Source: Eriocheir sinensis (Eukaryota > Arthropoda > Malacostraca > Decapoda > Varunidae). From it: a stretch of DNA of 64,000 bases. This document shows, piece after piece, positions 1-10,879 of this stretch (positions are counted from its first letter, which is position 1; each line of letters starts with the position of its first letter). The notes below the pieces were generated by a model. That model ran no database searches and had not been told where the DNA came from. It saw only the letters and a list, made by a program, of their open reading frames with translations. The DNA lies in the NCBI RefSeq assembly GCF_024679095.1, contig NC_066517.1:3128105-3192104 (forward strand). Reading direction: 5' to 3'. The translations under genes were made by a program, and so were the position numbers.

Positions 1-759
1 GTTAATTAATCCCTTAACGTACTAATCATTCTAGAAACTATCGCACATTGCTCATTTATGAAATTTGAGCAACTAATTCAGTGGTGATAGGTTACTGTTT
101 TACCATTATAGATTACTTTTAATGAGGGAATCCATTAGGTTAATGGGGAGGGAGGGAGAAGGGGGTGTCTCTAGTCAGGAGTGGCATAGTGTGAATTTGG
201 TGGTGACCAGGTCTACTATCTTTAATTTGGGTGTAGTAATTGTAGAGTTTTTTCTGACTCAGAGAATCTGGTACAACATAGGAGTTTTTACTGGTAATCA
301 GAATGGTGTGTGTTTGGGTAACTCTTCCTGAGGGGCCTCGAGGCATGGCTGGTCCTGACTACACAACACTTTGCCACTCTGTACTAAGGGTGCAGTGTTG
401 AAACATTCTGAATTACCTTCCTACGTGTTACAAGTTATTAATGGCTTGCAGAGTGGTGGATAAAGGGTGGTGAGGGGCCTTGGCACTTTTCATGGAGTGC
501 AATCTTCATACATGTATGTGACTGACAAAATGTGAATGAGTGAGTTATAACCTGCTCAACTGTTGCATATCTTTTGAAGTGAACCAGTCTTTCCTTCAGG
601 GATACCTGTTATTTAAATGTAGCTGCAGTACTAATAACTTCCATTTGTGCAGAGTTGAGAATAATGTTAAACTATGAGGACCATGACGTGGCTTTGAGGG
701 AATGAGGTGATGACGTGTGCTGTAGTGTCTATTAGAGTAGGGCAAAAAGCAATGTCAGT
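1..759. other. Upstream region / probable 5'UTR of LRSAM1
   Basis: I see no coding exon here. The sequence is AT-rich and mixed, and short open frames on both strands lack family resemblance. The stretch just before 760 is probably 5'UTR or the end of an upstream intron of LRSAM1; no clear TATA box or initiator can be singled out. Confidence 0.4.
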
Positions 760-2316
760 ATGCCATTTGGACTGTTCAAGAAGGACAAGCCTGCCGCCAT
801 GAGTGACAAAGAGCAGCGGGCCAGGCTGGGCCTCAAGGTGGTGATGGCCCAGCAGAACCCCGAGCCGGTGTACGACCTCACCGACTGTGCCATGGTGGAG
901 CTGCCGCCCGACACCTTTGTCATGTGCAGGCTGCTGCAGAAGACGAGCCTCCTCCTCCAGAACAACTTGCTGTCCGTGCTGGAAAAGGGAGGCAAGCTTA
1001 ACGAGCTGGAAGCGCTGGAAGTCTTGGACATCTCCCACAACAAGCTCCACCACCTCCCTGATGCCATCAACAAGCTGAAGAGACTCAGAGTTCTTAGAGT
1101 TACCCACAACAAGCTTAAGACTTTGCCCACTTCTTTAAGTGAACTGTCAAAATTGCAAGAGCTTTATCTCTCTTCAAATAGATTTTCTAAAGTGCCTCTA
1201 AGTATTTGTGCCTTGCCTAAGCTGCGAGTTTTGTCCCTCACCGAAAATAATATCACTGCACTGCCAAAGGAGTTCTGTGAGCTGCAGAAAAGCCTGTGCA
1301 ATCTGGAGCTTGATGCTGCCAAGATGGTGTCCCCGCCAGCGTCAGTGGCTGCTGAGGGCGTGGAGGCCATCATGCAGCACCTGTGCAAGGAGCATGGGGT
1401 GGAGTACTGTGGCCTCAGCCAGCAGGACGACGAGGACGTCGCCTCTCCTCCCTCCTCGGCCAAGTCTGACACCTCAGCTGCAGACGAGGCTTTGTTCAAC
1501 TACCTGATTCGCAAAGATGAGAAGGTCAAGGCCCAAATGGCTGTTGAGGAGGAGTTCCAGGCCAGGGAACAGGAGCAGCTGGCACACATGCTTCAGGAGG
1601 TGACCACCAACAAGCAGCAGCTCCTGGAGGAAATACTACAGACGCCGACAGAAGCTTTGGATTATGAGCGGAAGAAGCGCGAACTGCTGCGGGAACAGTG
1701 TAACCTGGAGGAAAACATGCGAGCCGAGCAGGCCGAGCAGCTGGAGCAGTACATAGCCTCATCCAGCAACAAGGAAGCCTTGATAAATGACCTCACCACT
1801 CAACAAGCAAACCTGGACCTGGAGGTGGAAGGCTTAGTGTCGGCCAAGGAAAAGGAACGGCAGTCCCTGCTGAGGGACCTGACCACCTTGGAGAAAGACA
1901 CGACTGCTGCCGTGCAGGAGCTCCTCTCTGTGGCGGCCGCACGGAGGAGTGAGGAATTCATGGCTCTGCTCCAGGACCAGGAGAAGGAGATGCAGTCCCT
2001 CCTGTCAGGCATCGCCGAGGCTGCGGCAGAGCTGAGGCGCTCCGAAGTGGTGGACGCCATGAAGCAAGTGTTGATAGAGGAGGCAGCCGCCGAACAGCGG
2101 CGGCAGGCCGTGCACGAGGAGCAGGGGGCCCGGGTGTGTGCCCTGCTGCAGGACACTGACCTGGTCAACTCTCACCTGCATGGGGTGCTGACCACTCGCC
2201 TGGCAGACAAGGAGGAGTGGACCTCCACGCTGCTCAAGGACGAGCAGTGCCAAGAAGCTGCCTTCAAGCTGCTGCTCCTCAAGTGTGACCTCAAGAGAAA
2301 CAACATCCTCAGACAG
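760..2316 (+). CDS. LRSAM1: LRSAM1 coding exon 1 (LRR and coiled coil)
   Basis: This exon has 519 full codons and ends at AGACAG|gtgagc, phase 0. It carries the LRR domain and most of the coiled coil in one unusually large exon. The open frame runs past the donor to a stop at 2350, which is intron read-through. Confidence 0.92.
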
Positions 2317-4073
2317 GTGAGCCAGGAAGTTTTGTTCAGACTGTTGTTGTAGACTGTGTTGGCGGCTGTGCTGAGGACACGGGGGCTGGTGCCATGGTTC
2401 TGGACACTAGATCAGACCTTGCCATACTCTGATAAGTCTTCATCATCATCATCATTTCATCAACGCCTGCTTCTAGGAGCTCCCACCAGGGGATGGCCAC
2501 GGCAGAAGAGCTTCCAACTTTCTCTATCCAGACACTCCCTCCTTGCCTGCTCAAAGTGTCTCAAAGATCTTTCCCCCTTCTCCCTAACATACTCTTGCAC
2601 CCTATCCCTCCATTTCACTGGAGGTCATCCTCTAGCATTCCCTCCCTCTATCTCACTCACATACACCCTTCTGGTCATCTTACTCTCCTCCATTCGCTCC
2701 ATGTGGCCAAACCACTTTAAAGTCTGTCGCTTCACTTCTTCCATCACTCCACACTTCTTCCCTTTACCCCTGTGACACGTTCCAAAATGCTTGTACACAC
2801 TTTCATTACTCATTCCATCCATTCTGCTCACACCACAAGCACTCCTCCAATAACTCATTTCCACTGCCTGCACTCTAGACCTCTGACTTTCATTCCAGGC
2901 CCATGTTTCACTTGCATATGTGAGGGTTGGTACTATTATTGTAATTCTCAAATCCCTCTTTACCTCCATAATTCTTGCCAAATCAATTGTTGGGTGTCAC
3001 TGTGATGCACTTAAGTCATTGGTCACTGACACTGCACCATATCCTACATCACATTAGCATTGCTAGGAAACAATAAGAAGGTTTGAAGTAAATTTATGTA
3101 TTTTCATTTTAAAAAAAAAACTGATGTACAAACAGACAATGGAATAAATTAGGTGATCTCATTCTTCTAATTACGCTTCAACAAAATATTACTAAGAATG
3201 TACACTGTAAATAGTTATTTAGGAGGCCTTTTCCTATTAAATATATATTTCACCACCCATCACAATCCCCACCAACAGATTGGCCAGATCGAGTACGAGC
3301 TGGCCCGCCTCTCGTCCCTGGAGGTGCGCAAGAAGAAGCACGGCATCAAGTATGGGTCCAGCACCATGCTGGACCAGCGCATCACCCTGGTGGGCCTGCT
3401 CAAGTGTCTGATGAAGGAGAAGAGTGAGCGGGAGGCGCAGCTCACTGCCTGGCTGGCCCAGCTGCAGGACATGCGCACCGGCAGCCAGGAGGAGGAGGAT
3501 GAGTTCTGGCTGGTCCAGTACCAGAGGCTGCTGGCCATGAAGCCGGTGGGTCTGGCCGAGGCTGAGGCCAAACTGGAGCCGGGTGTGCAGGCCGTGCTGA
3601 AGGGTGCCAACGCCCTGGACCTGACACCGGTGTTTGCCCACAACTCCATCACGTTTGCCCGCCTGGTAGACATGACCGAGGAGGACGCCGCCAAGATGGA
3701 CATCGGCCCGGCCACCTTCCGCAGCCTGCAGCGCGCCCTCCAGAACTATCTGAATGACTCCAAGATTGGGGACCACACACCCTCTGCCCCCTGTGAGGAG
3801 GCAGACCCTTACTCCCCCAGCGCCCCCACGTTGGAGGGTGCCAAGGCTACCCCCAGCGCCCCCCTCCTGGAGGGGGAGCAAGGCGCTGTATCTGCCCCGC
3901 CTCTGGACCAGCAGTTCTTGGAGTCTGAGTGTGTGGTGTGTCTGGACGCCGGCTGTGAGGTGCTCTACCTGCCCTGCGGCCACGTGTGTGTGTGCTCCAA
4001 GTGCTCCACCTCTCTGGAAAGCTGCCCTCTTTGCCGTGCTCCCATTTTATCAAGAATTTTACTTACGTATTAA
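760..4073 (+). CDS. LRSAM1: LRSAM1-type E3 ubiquitin-protein ligase (two-exon gene, 783 aa)
   Basis: Coding exons are 760-2316 and 3279-4073, joined in phase 0 (CAG|gtgagc ... caacag|ATT). Seen in order: a short basic N-terminus beginning MPFGLFKKDK; leucine-rich repeats at about residues 35-190 (for example VLDISHNKLHHLP); a long Glu/Gln-rich coiled coil at about 245-600; a SAM domain at about 616-680; a proline-rich linker with three PSAP motifs plus one VSAP at about 686-727; and a C-terminal C3HC4 RING at about 736-775 (ECVVC, LPCGHVCVC, CPLC). This exact order defines LRSAM1, a cytosolic ligase that ubiquitinates the ESCRT-I subunit TSG101, whose UEV domain it recruits through PTAP/PSAP motifs, and that marks intracellular bacteria for xenophagy. 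Human LRSAM1 is slightly shorter (about 723 aa). The first ATG of the long frame is used; it matches the family's short N-terminus. All RING ligands are present, so it should be active. Confidence 0.93.
2437..2971 (-). mobile_element. 5'-truncated RTE-like LINE 3' end in LRSAM1 intron
   Basis: On the minus strand this encodes the C-terminal end of a non-LTR reverse-transcriptase ORF (TLTYASETWAW, then KWFGHMERMEESK). It is nearly identical to 23017-23530 and shares the same 3' end, a short (GAT)n tail (ATC repeats at 2440-2456 on the + strand). Homology stops abruptly near 2971, which is typical 5' truncation during target-primed reverse transcription. Confidence 0.85.
3279..4073 (+). CDS. 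LRSAM1: LRSAM1 coding exon 2 (coiled coil end, SAM, PSAP, RING, stop)
   Basis: The acceptor is accaacag|ATTGGCCAG and the frame stays open to TAA at 4071-4073. The exon contains the end of the coiled coil (FWLVQYQRLL is strongly LRSAM1-like), the SAM domain, the PSAP cluster and the RING finger. Confidence 0.93.
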   Translation: MGQIEYELARLSSLEVRKKKHGIKYGSSTMLDQRITLVGLLKCLMKEKSEREAQLTAWLAQLQDMRTGSQEEEDEFWLVQYQRLLAMKPVGLAEAEAKLEPGVQAVLKGANALDLTPVFAHNSITFARLVDMTEEDAAKMDIGPATFRSLQRALQNYLNDSKIGDHTPSAPCEEADPYSPSAPTLEGAKATPSAPLLEGEQGAVSAPPLDQQFLESECVVCLDAGCEVLYLPCGHVCVCSKCSTSLESCPLCRAPILSRILLTY

Positions 4074-5871
4074 TCGTTCTCTTACTGAGGTATGTTTACC
4101 AATTTGCTCACACTGCTCCAATTAGTGGTCACGTCAGGGAAGAAACTACACGGGAGAGATGAGTGAAGGTGTGACAGTGAGTGTTGTCTTAACTCACTGA
4201 ACCCCAGCCTGTAAATGCACATTGCTACACCTCAATCCCAGGCATTTTCACCAAATTTTTTTTATCTAAAATGGTCAGAAATTTCATAAAAACCATGAAC
4301 AGTATAAAAACCCTTACTGTCAACAAATTTGTCAGAAAACACCCCTACAGCATTTGAAGGTCTCCTTCCAGGTCTGATGTTTTAAACTTGGTGCACCGCC
4401 AGCTGTTGCCACGTCACTGTCGTGGTGTGTCTGGCCCAAGATGCCACGAGATGATGAACAACAGCTGAATGTAGGAGGACAATGACCTGTGGGGCATTAT
4501 GTGGGTGTGGTATGGGTCTAGCGAGTTGCCCGCTTGGAATATTTTTCCGCCTACATGCCCATTCCTAGGCCGCTCCATCGTGGCGCCACAACACTCGATA
4601 GTGGGTGACGCATTATGTGTCGCTGGTCCCTTAATTTCTTTTGATATTGATGCATCACGTGCGTTGTCGGGGTCCAGCGGGTTAATGAAGATTTGTAGCC
4701 CTTCATTTTGTGAGTGGTTTGATTTTATGGTTCAGCTCAGTGTCTTAGAGAGGCTTTTCAGTGGTGTGAGTACTAATTGGAGGTGTGTGTGCAAATTACC
4801 AAGCAGACCCTACCTTAATAGTTCTTAGGCAGGTAAGAGGAGGGACATTGAATGCTAATCAACTGATAGGCCATAAAAACATGAATGCCTGTGAAGTATA
4901 TCAAAAGATGACAGCACAAAATGAATATCTGAGCAGCACAAACCTTGATCCAAGAGTCCAGGTGTTGGAGAAATCTTTCATATTTCTTGCCAGGCACAGG
5001 AATGAGAGGGAAGGTGCGGGTGTGTGTGCAGCCATGCTCTGCTCCACTCAGGGTTGCCAAGCCATTGTAGGATGTGTTGTACTCACATGCCACATGCCAA
5101 AAATAGCCTAACACAAAAAATATCAACCTGTGTGTTTCCTGCAAAAATAATTAGACTGCTATTAGGGCACTGCTTCCATAGGTCTATGACTATTATATCA
5201 GGGAACCAAGTTCTCGTCTACTCATGACACAAGTCAAAAATAGCTCCAATATTTGAATATTTACCACGTAACCTTACCAGCAGTAGCCCAGTCAGGTGGG
5301 AACACTGTGGCCCTGCCAACCCTGGCCCCTCCCTGGCCGACCACCCAACATACAGGGCCAGGAGGACCCTTTGTGCAGTCATCATTCAGGTTTGCATTGC
5401 CGAGTCATCACACCACTCTAGTATTTGCTGCTTCATGGAGTGAGTGGTTGGGGTGTTTGAATGCCTCTGTGAACAGTTATGGACATTATTTTCCTACTAA
5501 ATTCCAGAAACTGTTGGAAAAAACATTTGTATATTTTTTTCATATGCGAGATACAGGCGTTTTAGACTGTATCGAGATATTATGATCACGTTATTTGTAT
5601 CTTTAATTACCTGCATACCTTTTGTTTTTTCAAAGTTTATATAGAAACAGTTAGACTAAGCATCCCACATTTACCAGTCCCAGGGAAGGCTTGGAAGACC
5701 ATGGACAGTGGATGTCTTGTCACATATGTGTTAATATTTATCCATATTTTATTTTTATATGTTCTTGCTTTTAGAGTCTATGATGGTGTTACAGTGATGA
5801 GAGATTTTATGTTCCCTGTTGCATATGTCAAGTAGCCCTGCGTCATCTGAATGGTCTTCCTTGAGGTGAAA
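4074..5871. other. LRSAM1 3'UTR and intergenic DNA, no gene seen
   Basis: This AT-rich sequence contains only short open frames without domain character. The proximal part is presumably 3'UTR, but I find no convincing AATAAA soon after the stop, so the transcript end is unknown. Confidence 0.4.
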
Positions 5872-6131
5872 AATTCAAACTGATGTAAGAACATGCACCA
5901 GCATGGATGAGCCGGATAAACTCAGGTTCGGTAAGCAAACAGGCAGGACCTGGCTCATGGATGGGGCAGAGGCTGGGTGGGACAGACTGAGCAGTATGTA
6001 GCTGAGGCAAACAATTGAAAGCTTTAAATGGAGGTTAGATTTATATAAGAATGGGAAGGAAATCAGGTGAATGACCCATCCAGGAGGAGCTGCCAAGTGT
6101 GGACTGTCTGGCCTTTTGTAGTCTCCTTATA
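5872..6131 (+). mobile_element. CR1-like LINE 3'UTR fragment
   Basis: The sequence around 6010-6131 (TTTAAATGGAGGTTAGATTT, then GGAGCTGCCAAGTGTGGAC and a CTCCTTATATCC end) resembles the 3' end also seen at 12535-12600 (GCTGCC..GTATAGGCCAACCGGCC..CTCCTTACATTCTTAT). This is the style of a CR1 3' tail with short octamer-like repeats. No coding part remains. Confidence 0.5.
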
Positions 6132-6330
6132 TCCATAGGCATCCTTGTAAGGGGAGGAGGTCAAGGAGGTGCCCACAAAGCTTGTAGCTTTAGCAAGGCG
6201 ATGGATCCTACCTTGAAGTCTGAGGGTTTAAAGGGCAAGGCGACTAGCTCAAAGGGTCCCCAGGAGCAGCATCGTGGGGCAGCGATCCCCCCGGGGCGTG
6301 CCGAAGTAATGGGTTGCTGGATTGTGTCTG
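6132..6330 (+). mobile_element. RTE/BovB-like LINE 3' end fragment
   Basis: This region parallels 31650-31830 and 57890-58030: an AGGAGGTCAAGGAGGTGCCC-like start, GCTTGTAGCTTTAGCAAG, then a CATCG(C/T)GGGG-type stretch ending in CCCCCGGGGCGTGCC. All three look like the last about 200 bp of the same LINE family. It is heavily decayed and carries no intact frame. Confidence 0.55.
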
Positions 6331-9300
6331 GCCACCAGTGTTATGCTGCTGGGACATGCTTGCCAGTTCACACGCATCATTCCAAGCAGCATGCCTGGCA
6401 AGGGACAGAATCTGGAGAATTGGGCTGAATTGTGTATATGAAATAACAGCCAAGATAAAGTTTGATATCAAGCTTTATTTTGGTGGTAGGGTTTCCAGTG
6501 ACATGTTTTACTAAATATTGGGAAAAAAATTACATGATCGTGGATTTCAACATATCTTGGTAATTATTATTTATTGTTCCCTGTGCAGTGCAGCCTTTGG
6601 TGGCCCTGTGTGTGGGCAGCTGTGTTGGCGAGGCCCCTCCCATGTACCTCTCACTGTGTCGTCACTTGTCCATGGTCTGCCAAGAACTCTGCCACAACTT
6701 GATACTTGCACACTTTTGATCTGCCTGTTTACTCTTGTTGCTTGCCTACTGTATATAAATAGATTATTACCATTTTTTTATACTGCTAGGATAAGATTGT
6801 AAGAAACTTAAAAGACCTACCTACATGCCAAACAGTCGGTCATTCACTTGTTAAGGTTGAAGAAGACATGAGGAAATACTCACCACCATAAATGTATAAT
6901 ATCCTGTTAGGCTTAGCCTGTTGGTGCATCATTCCAGCATCTCTTATAATGGAGAGAGGAGGTGTGGGAGTACTGAGAGGCAGCTGTACCAGCGTGGAGC
7001 ATGGCTGAAGGGGTCAGCTAAGCTTGGAGCTCATGCTGTGTCCTTATTCTTAAGCAAAGAAAATTGAATGTAAGCAAGCATCTCAAACTACATGATTTGT
7101 GCTACCTTTACTTAATGTGAGTTTTCAACAAGTGAATGACTGTTCACTCAAACAGTAATTTTATACATCCGGTGAGGTAAAGGTGAGGGACGGTCGGGGC
7201 ACAGCCAAGTGTTGGGGCTCATCGTCCGCCTGGCCCTCAAGCCTGTGGTGGGCAAGAGCCCGGTGCCACGGGATGGGGCATAGGAAACCTCACCCAGTGA
7301 GGCTAATATTAGAGTGGAATATCTATTTACTGTTAGATTTATTAGTTTATGGCTTTCTCAGACACTCAGGATAAGCTAAGATGTTCTTCATTTTAATCTG
7401 GAGAGTGCGAGGCTTGAAGCTGAAGTTCATAGGGTCACACACCTTTGGGGCCGCCGCAGAACAGTGCGGCCAAACCCACACTGAGTCACTGGCGAGGCAC
7501 ACGGGATGTACACGGTGTATCTGTCAGTTTGTGTAAGCACTTTCAGTTAGTACTCCTGGCTAAAAAGTGGAAGATTGAACTGAGGAATAAAAATGAACTG
7601 TTGTCAAAATAGGATCAAAAGCATTCTTTATCCCAGTGGCAGCCACTGGGGAGGAAGGGCTACACACGAGGGATCCGAGGTATCTGGGGGAAGGCCTGTA
7701 CATATAGAATGATTCAATTTGCCCAATTACTGGGTATTTTTTTGCAAACTCATATCAATGCCCATGAGGGGGCTGCCTGGGCCCCTACAGCAGGCCACTG
7801 ACAGCTCATGTTTATATGTACCTCATTTCAGATTTCTTGAGTATTTTTTTTTCTTGCTAGGAGTATTAATTGCAATGGTGCTCAGGTACTCCCTGCCACA
7901 CTTTGTAAAGGCTGAAGCTTCTGGGTGGTGAGGGGACGAGTGTGTCCTGCGGGGTAAAGTAAAGCCATGAAGCCGCCCCACGGCCCTGAGTAGACCCTTG
8001 GCCTCACCCATGGTCCCCAGACCCTTCTCAGTGCAGCTCCTCAAGGAGATCAACACTTTAAAGAAGCACAGGAAAAAAACACTGAACATGTGTATAAAAG
8101 TTATTATGATTATGATTATTACTTTCATTATCATATCTGGTAATGAGTCACATAATTATGTAGAAGGAGAGCTGTTCCAGAGCTGGATTAAGAACTGTGA
8201 GGGCCTTGGGGATCAGCATTGTGTCGAGGCCTCTGATCCGGCAAGCACAAGTGAAATTTCTGAAGTATTCACTCTGTCATTCCTTTGAGCCAGACAGTTA
8301 ATTTGCTTCTTAGAACACTGCAGCAGCACAGGGTGGCAGCAGCAGCTGCTCCCCCGCCAGTGTTGGCTCTCAGTGATGGGAGCCTCACGCTGACTCACCG
8401 CCGCCTCACTGGCATCCAAGGCAGCGGCCACTCACTCTCCATCACCTGGGTTATGTTGAAGATTTGGTCCTGAAAACCTTGCTGTCCACCGCTGGTCAAA
8501 GGCCTTTTCCAACATTCTCGATCTCTGTCTGATGTGTGTGTTCTTCATCCTGCTCTGGCAAAGGTTCTGTTTTCATCCCCACTTGTCGTGGAAGCCTGCC
8601 CTGCCACACACCAGTGTTATTCAGAGGCCAGGACTGCTTGGGGTGTTTACCAACACACAAAAGTGTTTGATTTACTTACTTTCATGCTCAGCTCCTGGTG
8701 AGGGACTCTGGCCGTGGGTTGTGTACGTGGAGGTTGTGGACCCCACGACTCTGTGCAGTCATTTTAATCTTCCAGTTATTGCTCTCATGCGTGAGCCTTT
8801 TGTATCAGTTTAAAGAACAGCCATGATTAATTTTTTACAATAATTTTAAGTTTTTTATCTTGAATTTTAGAACAAAAGACATTACATGAGTATCTGTTTT
8901 AAGCATTATTTCAATGGTTCAGAATGTGGTGTAAGCAGAGAAAGCATGAGTCTCAGCAAGGCTAACACACGAGTACGTTTATGCACGCGGTACTGCGTAC
9001 GTCATTCCTAACTTTGTGTATACTGTTGACGGCAGCCTTTCCCAGCCAGGGCCAGCTGACGGCCTGCACCACGAGACCCTTTAGGTTCACACTGAAAAAT
9101 GTGTAATGTTAGATGTAAGTACAATTAAGTAGTGTGCAGTGTGAGGCTCTTCAGGATATACTAAGATGGTGTGTACAAGTTGTGTGCCAAGCAATCTGAG
9201 CACTAGTATAAGCCATTTTCTGCACCCACATTTTTCACTAGACTTACTGGTGGAGGACACCGCCGGACCACTCATGAGGTTGTACCGTGAGCCTTTGCAG

Positions 9301-9647
9301 CAGGGTTGTGGAGCATGATGGAAAAACTTCCCACTGTGACTAAGGAAATTTTTGTATCTCGGATTCCAAATCTGACACCGACTCCACAACCTTGCTTTCA
9401 AAGCTTGCCAGTGGTGACTACCCTGGACCACACACTAGCTAGTCACTCACATCAATGGTTGTTCATGCCTTATATTTGTAACTCAACTATGTACGTCAAG
9501 TAGGACGTTCCCAAGCAGCATTTATATATACAGGATCAACAAAAATAGTAAATATGTTTGGCTGGGATTCTCAAAGTTAGTATCTCAGTAACTTTGCTTT
9601 TTCAGCCTGGGCTTATATTCTCACGCTCTCGGCTCTCACAACAACTA
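6331..9647. other. Gene-poor intergenic DNA
   Basis: I see no exon with convincing splice sites and no long frame with protein character on either strand. The composition is unremarkable, with mixed AT-rich and moderate GC segments and no strong tandem structure. Confidence 0.4.
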
Positions 9648-10649
9648 CAGTAATCCCTCGTTTATTGCGGGGGTTAGGTTCCAGAGCCCCCTGCGATAGG
9701 CGAAAATCCGCGAAGTAGCGACCTTATATTTATTTTATTATTTATATAATTTATATATTATATTTTATATATATTATTTATATAAGCACGCATATCTGTG
9801 AATCTCGCCTCAACCCGTGTGAACAAGGTCACCCAACCACTAGTTTCTCAAAAGATTCAAAGTTGGCTACATTTCATGGAAACTCATTGAAATTCAAGTC
9901 AGAAACTCAGTCACCAACATGTTGGTTTCTCGTGTGGTTGGTAAGTTGTGGTCACAAGAAGAAGAAGAGCGTATCAGCTGTTTGGTTCAGTAGCTCTCCA
10001 TGTAATTATTCCAGTACCGCAAAGAGTTCCACGAAACTAGATTTTGAGCAAGTTTAGGACGTTAGTCTTGTTCAAGTGTAGTCATTGCCTCATCCTGTCT
10101 GGGTCCTCACTGCCAACTTCTCGAGCATTTAATGGTAGCAAGCTGCAACACACTCTCCATTTGTCTCCGAGCTAACCACTGACGAACCAACAAATGCTAC
10201 GGTCGCTGAGCCAATCAGCGACCAGGATACAGAACACAGTGCTCTGGTTGGTCGCCTCCCATCCATCAGCCAATAGTGTGCCGTGTACAATCACACGTGG
10301 GCAAACTAGCTCAAGCGGAAGCAGGCGTAGCTGCGTTTTACACATGTGCGAGTCTGTCTGTACTCATCTGCTGTGTGCTGTGTATTTTATTTCAATTTAA
10401 TATGATTTTAATATGTTCTTATTAATACTTTCTTAATTTTTTTATGTTGTTTACATTTTTTTTAGGCTAGAAAATGCTTCCTTTAATTTAAAAATAAGTA
10501 AAATAATAAATATATTAAAGTACCTCTGTACCGCAAAATCCCGCGATATAGTGAAAAATCCGCGATACGAAACTAAATATTTACAATTTTAAAATCCGCG
10601 ATACAGCGAGACCACGATAAGTGAACCGCGATATGGCGAGGGATTACTG
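9648..10649. mobile_element. Non-autonomous pogo/Tc1-mariner-like element, 1.0 kb
   Basis: The ends are perfect 13-bp inverted repeats, CAGTAATCCCTCG at 9648-9660 and CGAGGGATTACTG at 10637-10649, flanked by TA on both sides (9646-9647 and 10650-10651). Inside the termini are further sub-terminal repeats of the type CCGCGATA / TATCGCGG. There is no transposase-like frame, so it depends on another element for movement. The TA duplication and terminus style fit the Tc1/mariner/pogo superfamily; the exact family is inference. Confidence 0.85.
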
Positions 10650-10879
10650 TATTTCCCAAGGCCGCAAAAGAAATAAGTTTGGTTCTCATGAGTGTTTTTC
10701 ACATTTATGGTGCAAAAGCCTTGTCTAACTATTCACTAGGCTTATAAGACTATCCATGGAAATACTAGCAACAACCTTGACAAGCCATATCACATGTGGG
10801 TTGTGTGAAATGTTAGAGAATATAGCCCTGGTGCATTGCTGGGTGTGTCTGCAGGGGTGGCAGGGGGAGGCGAAGGGCG

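Noticed and set aside
3237..3983. 248-residue antisense frame over LRSAM1 exon 2
   Set aside because: It is a shadow of GC-rich codons; it has no domain and runs across the true splice acceptor.
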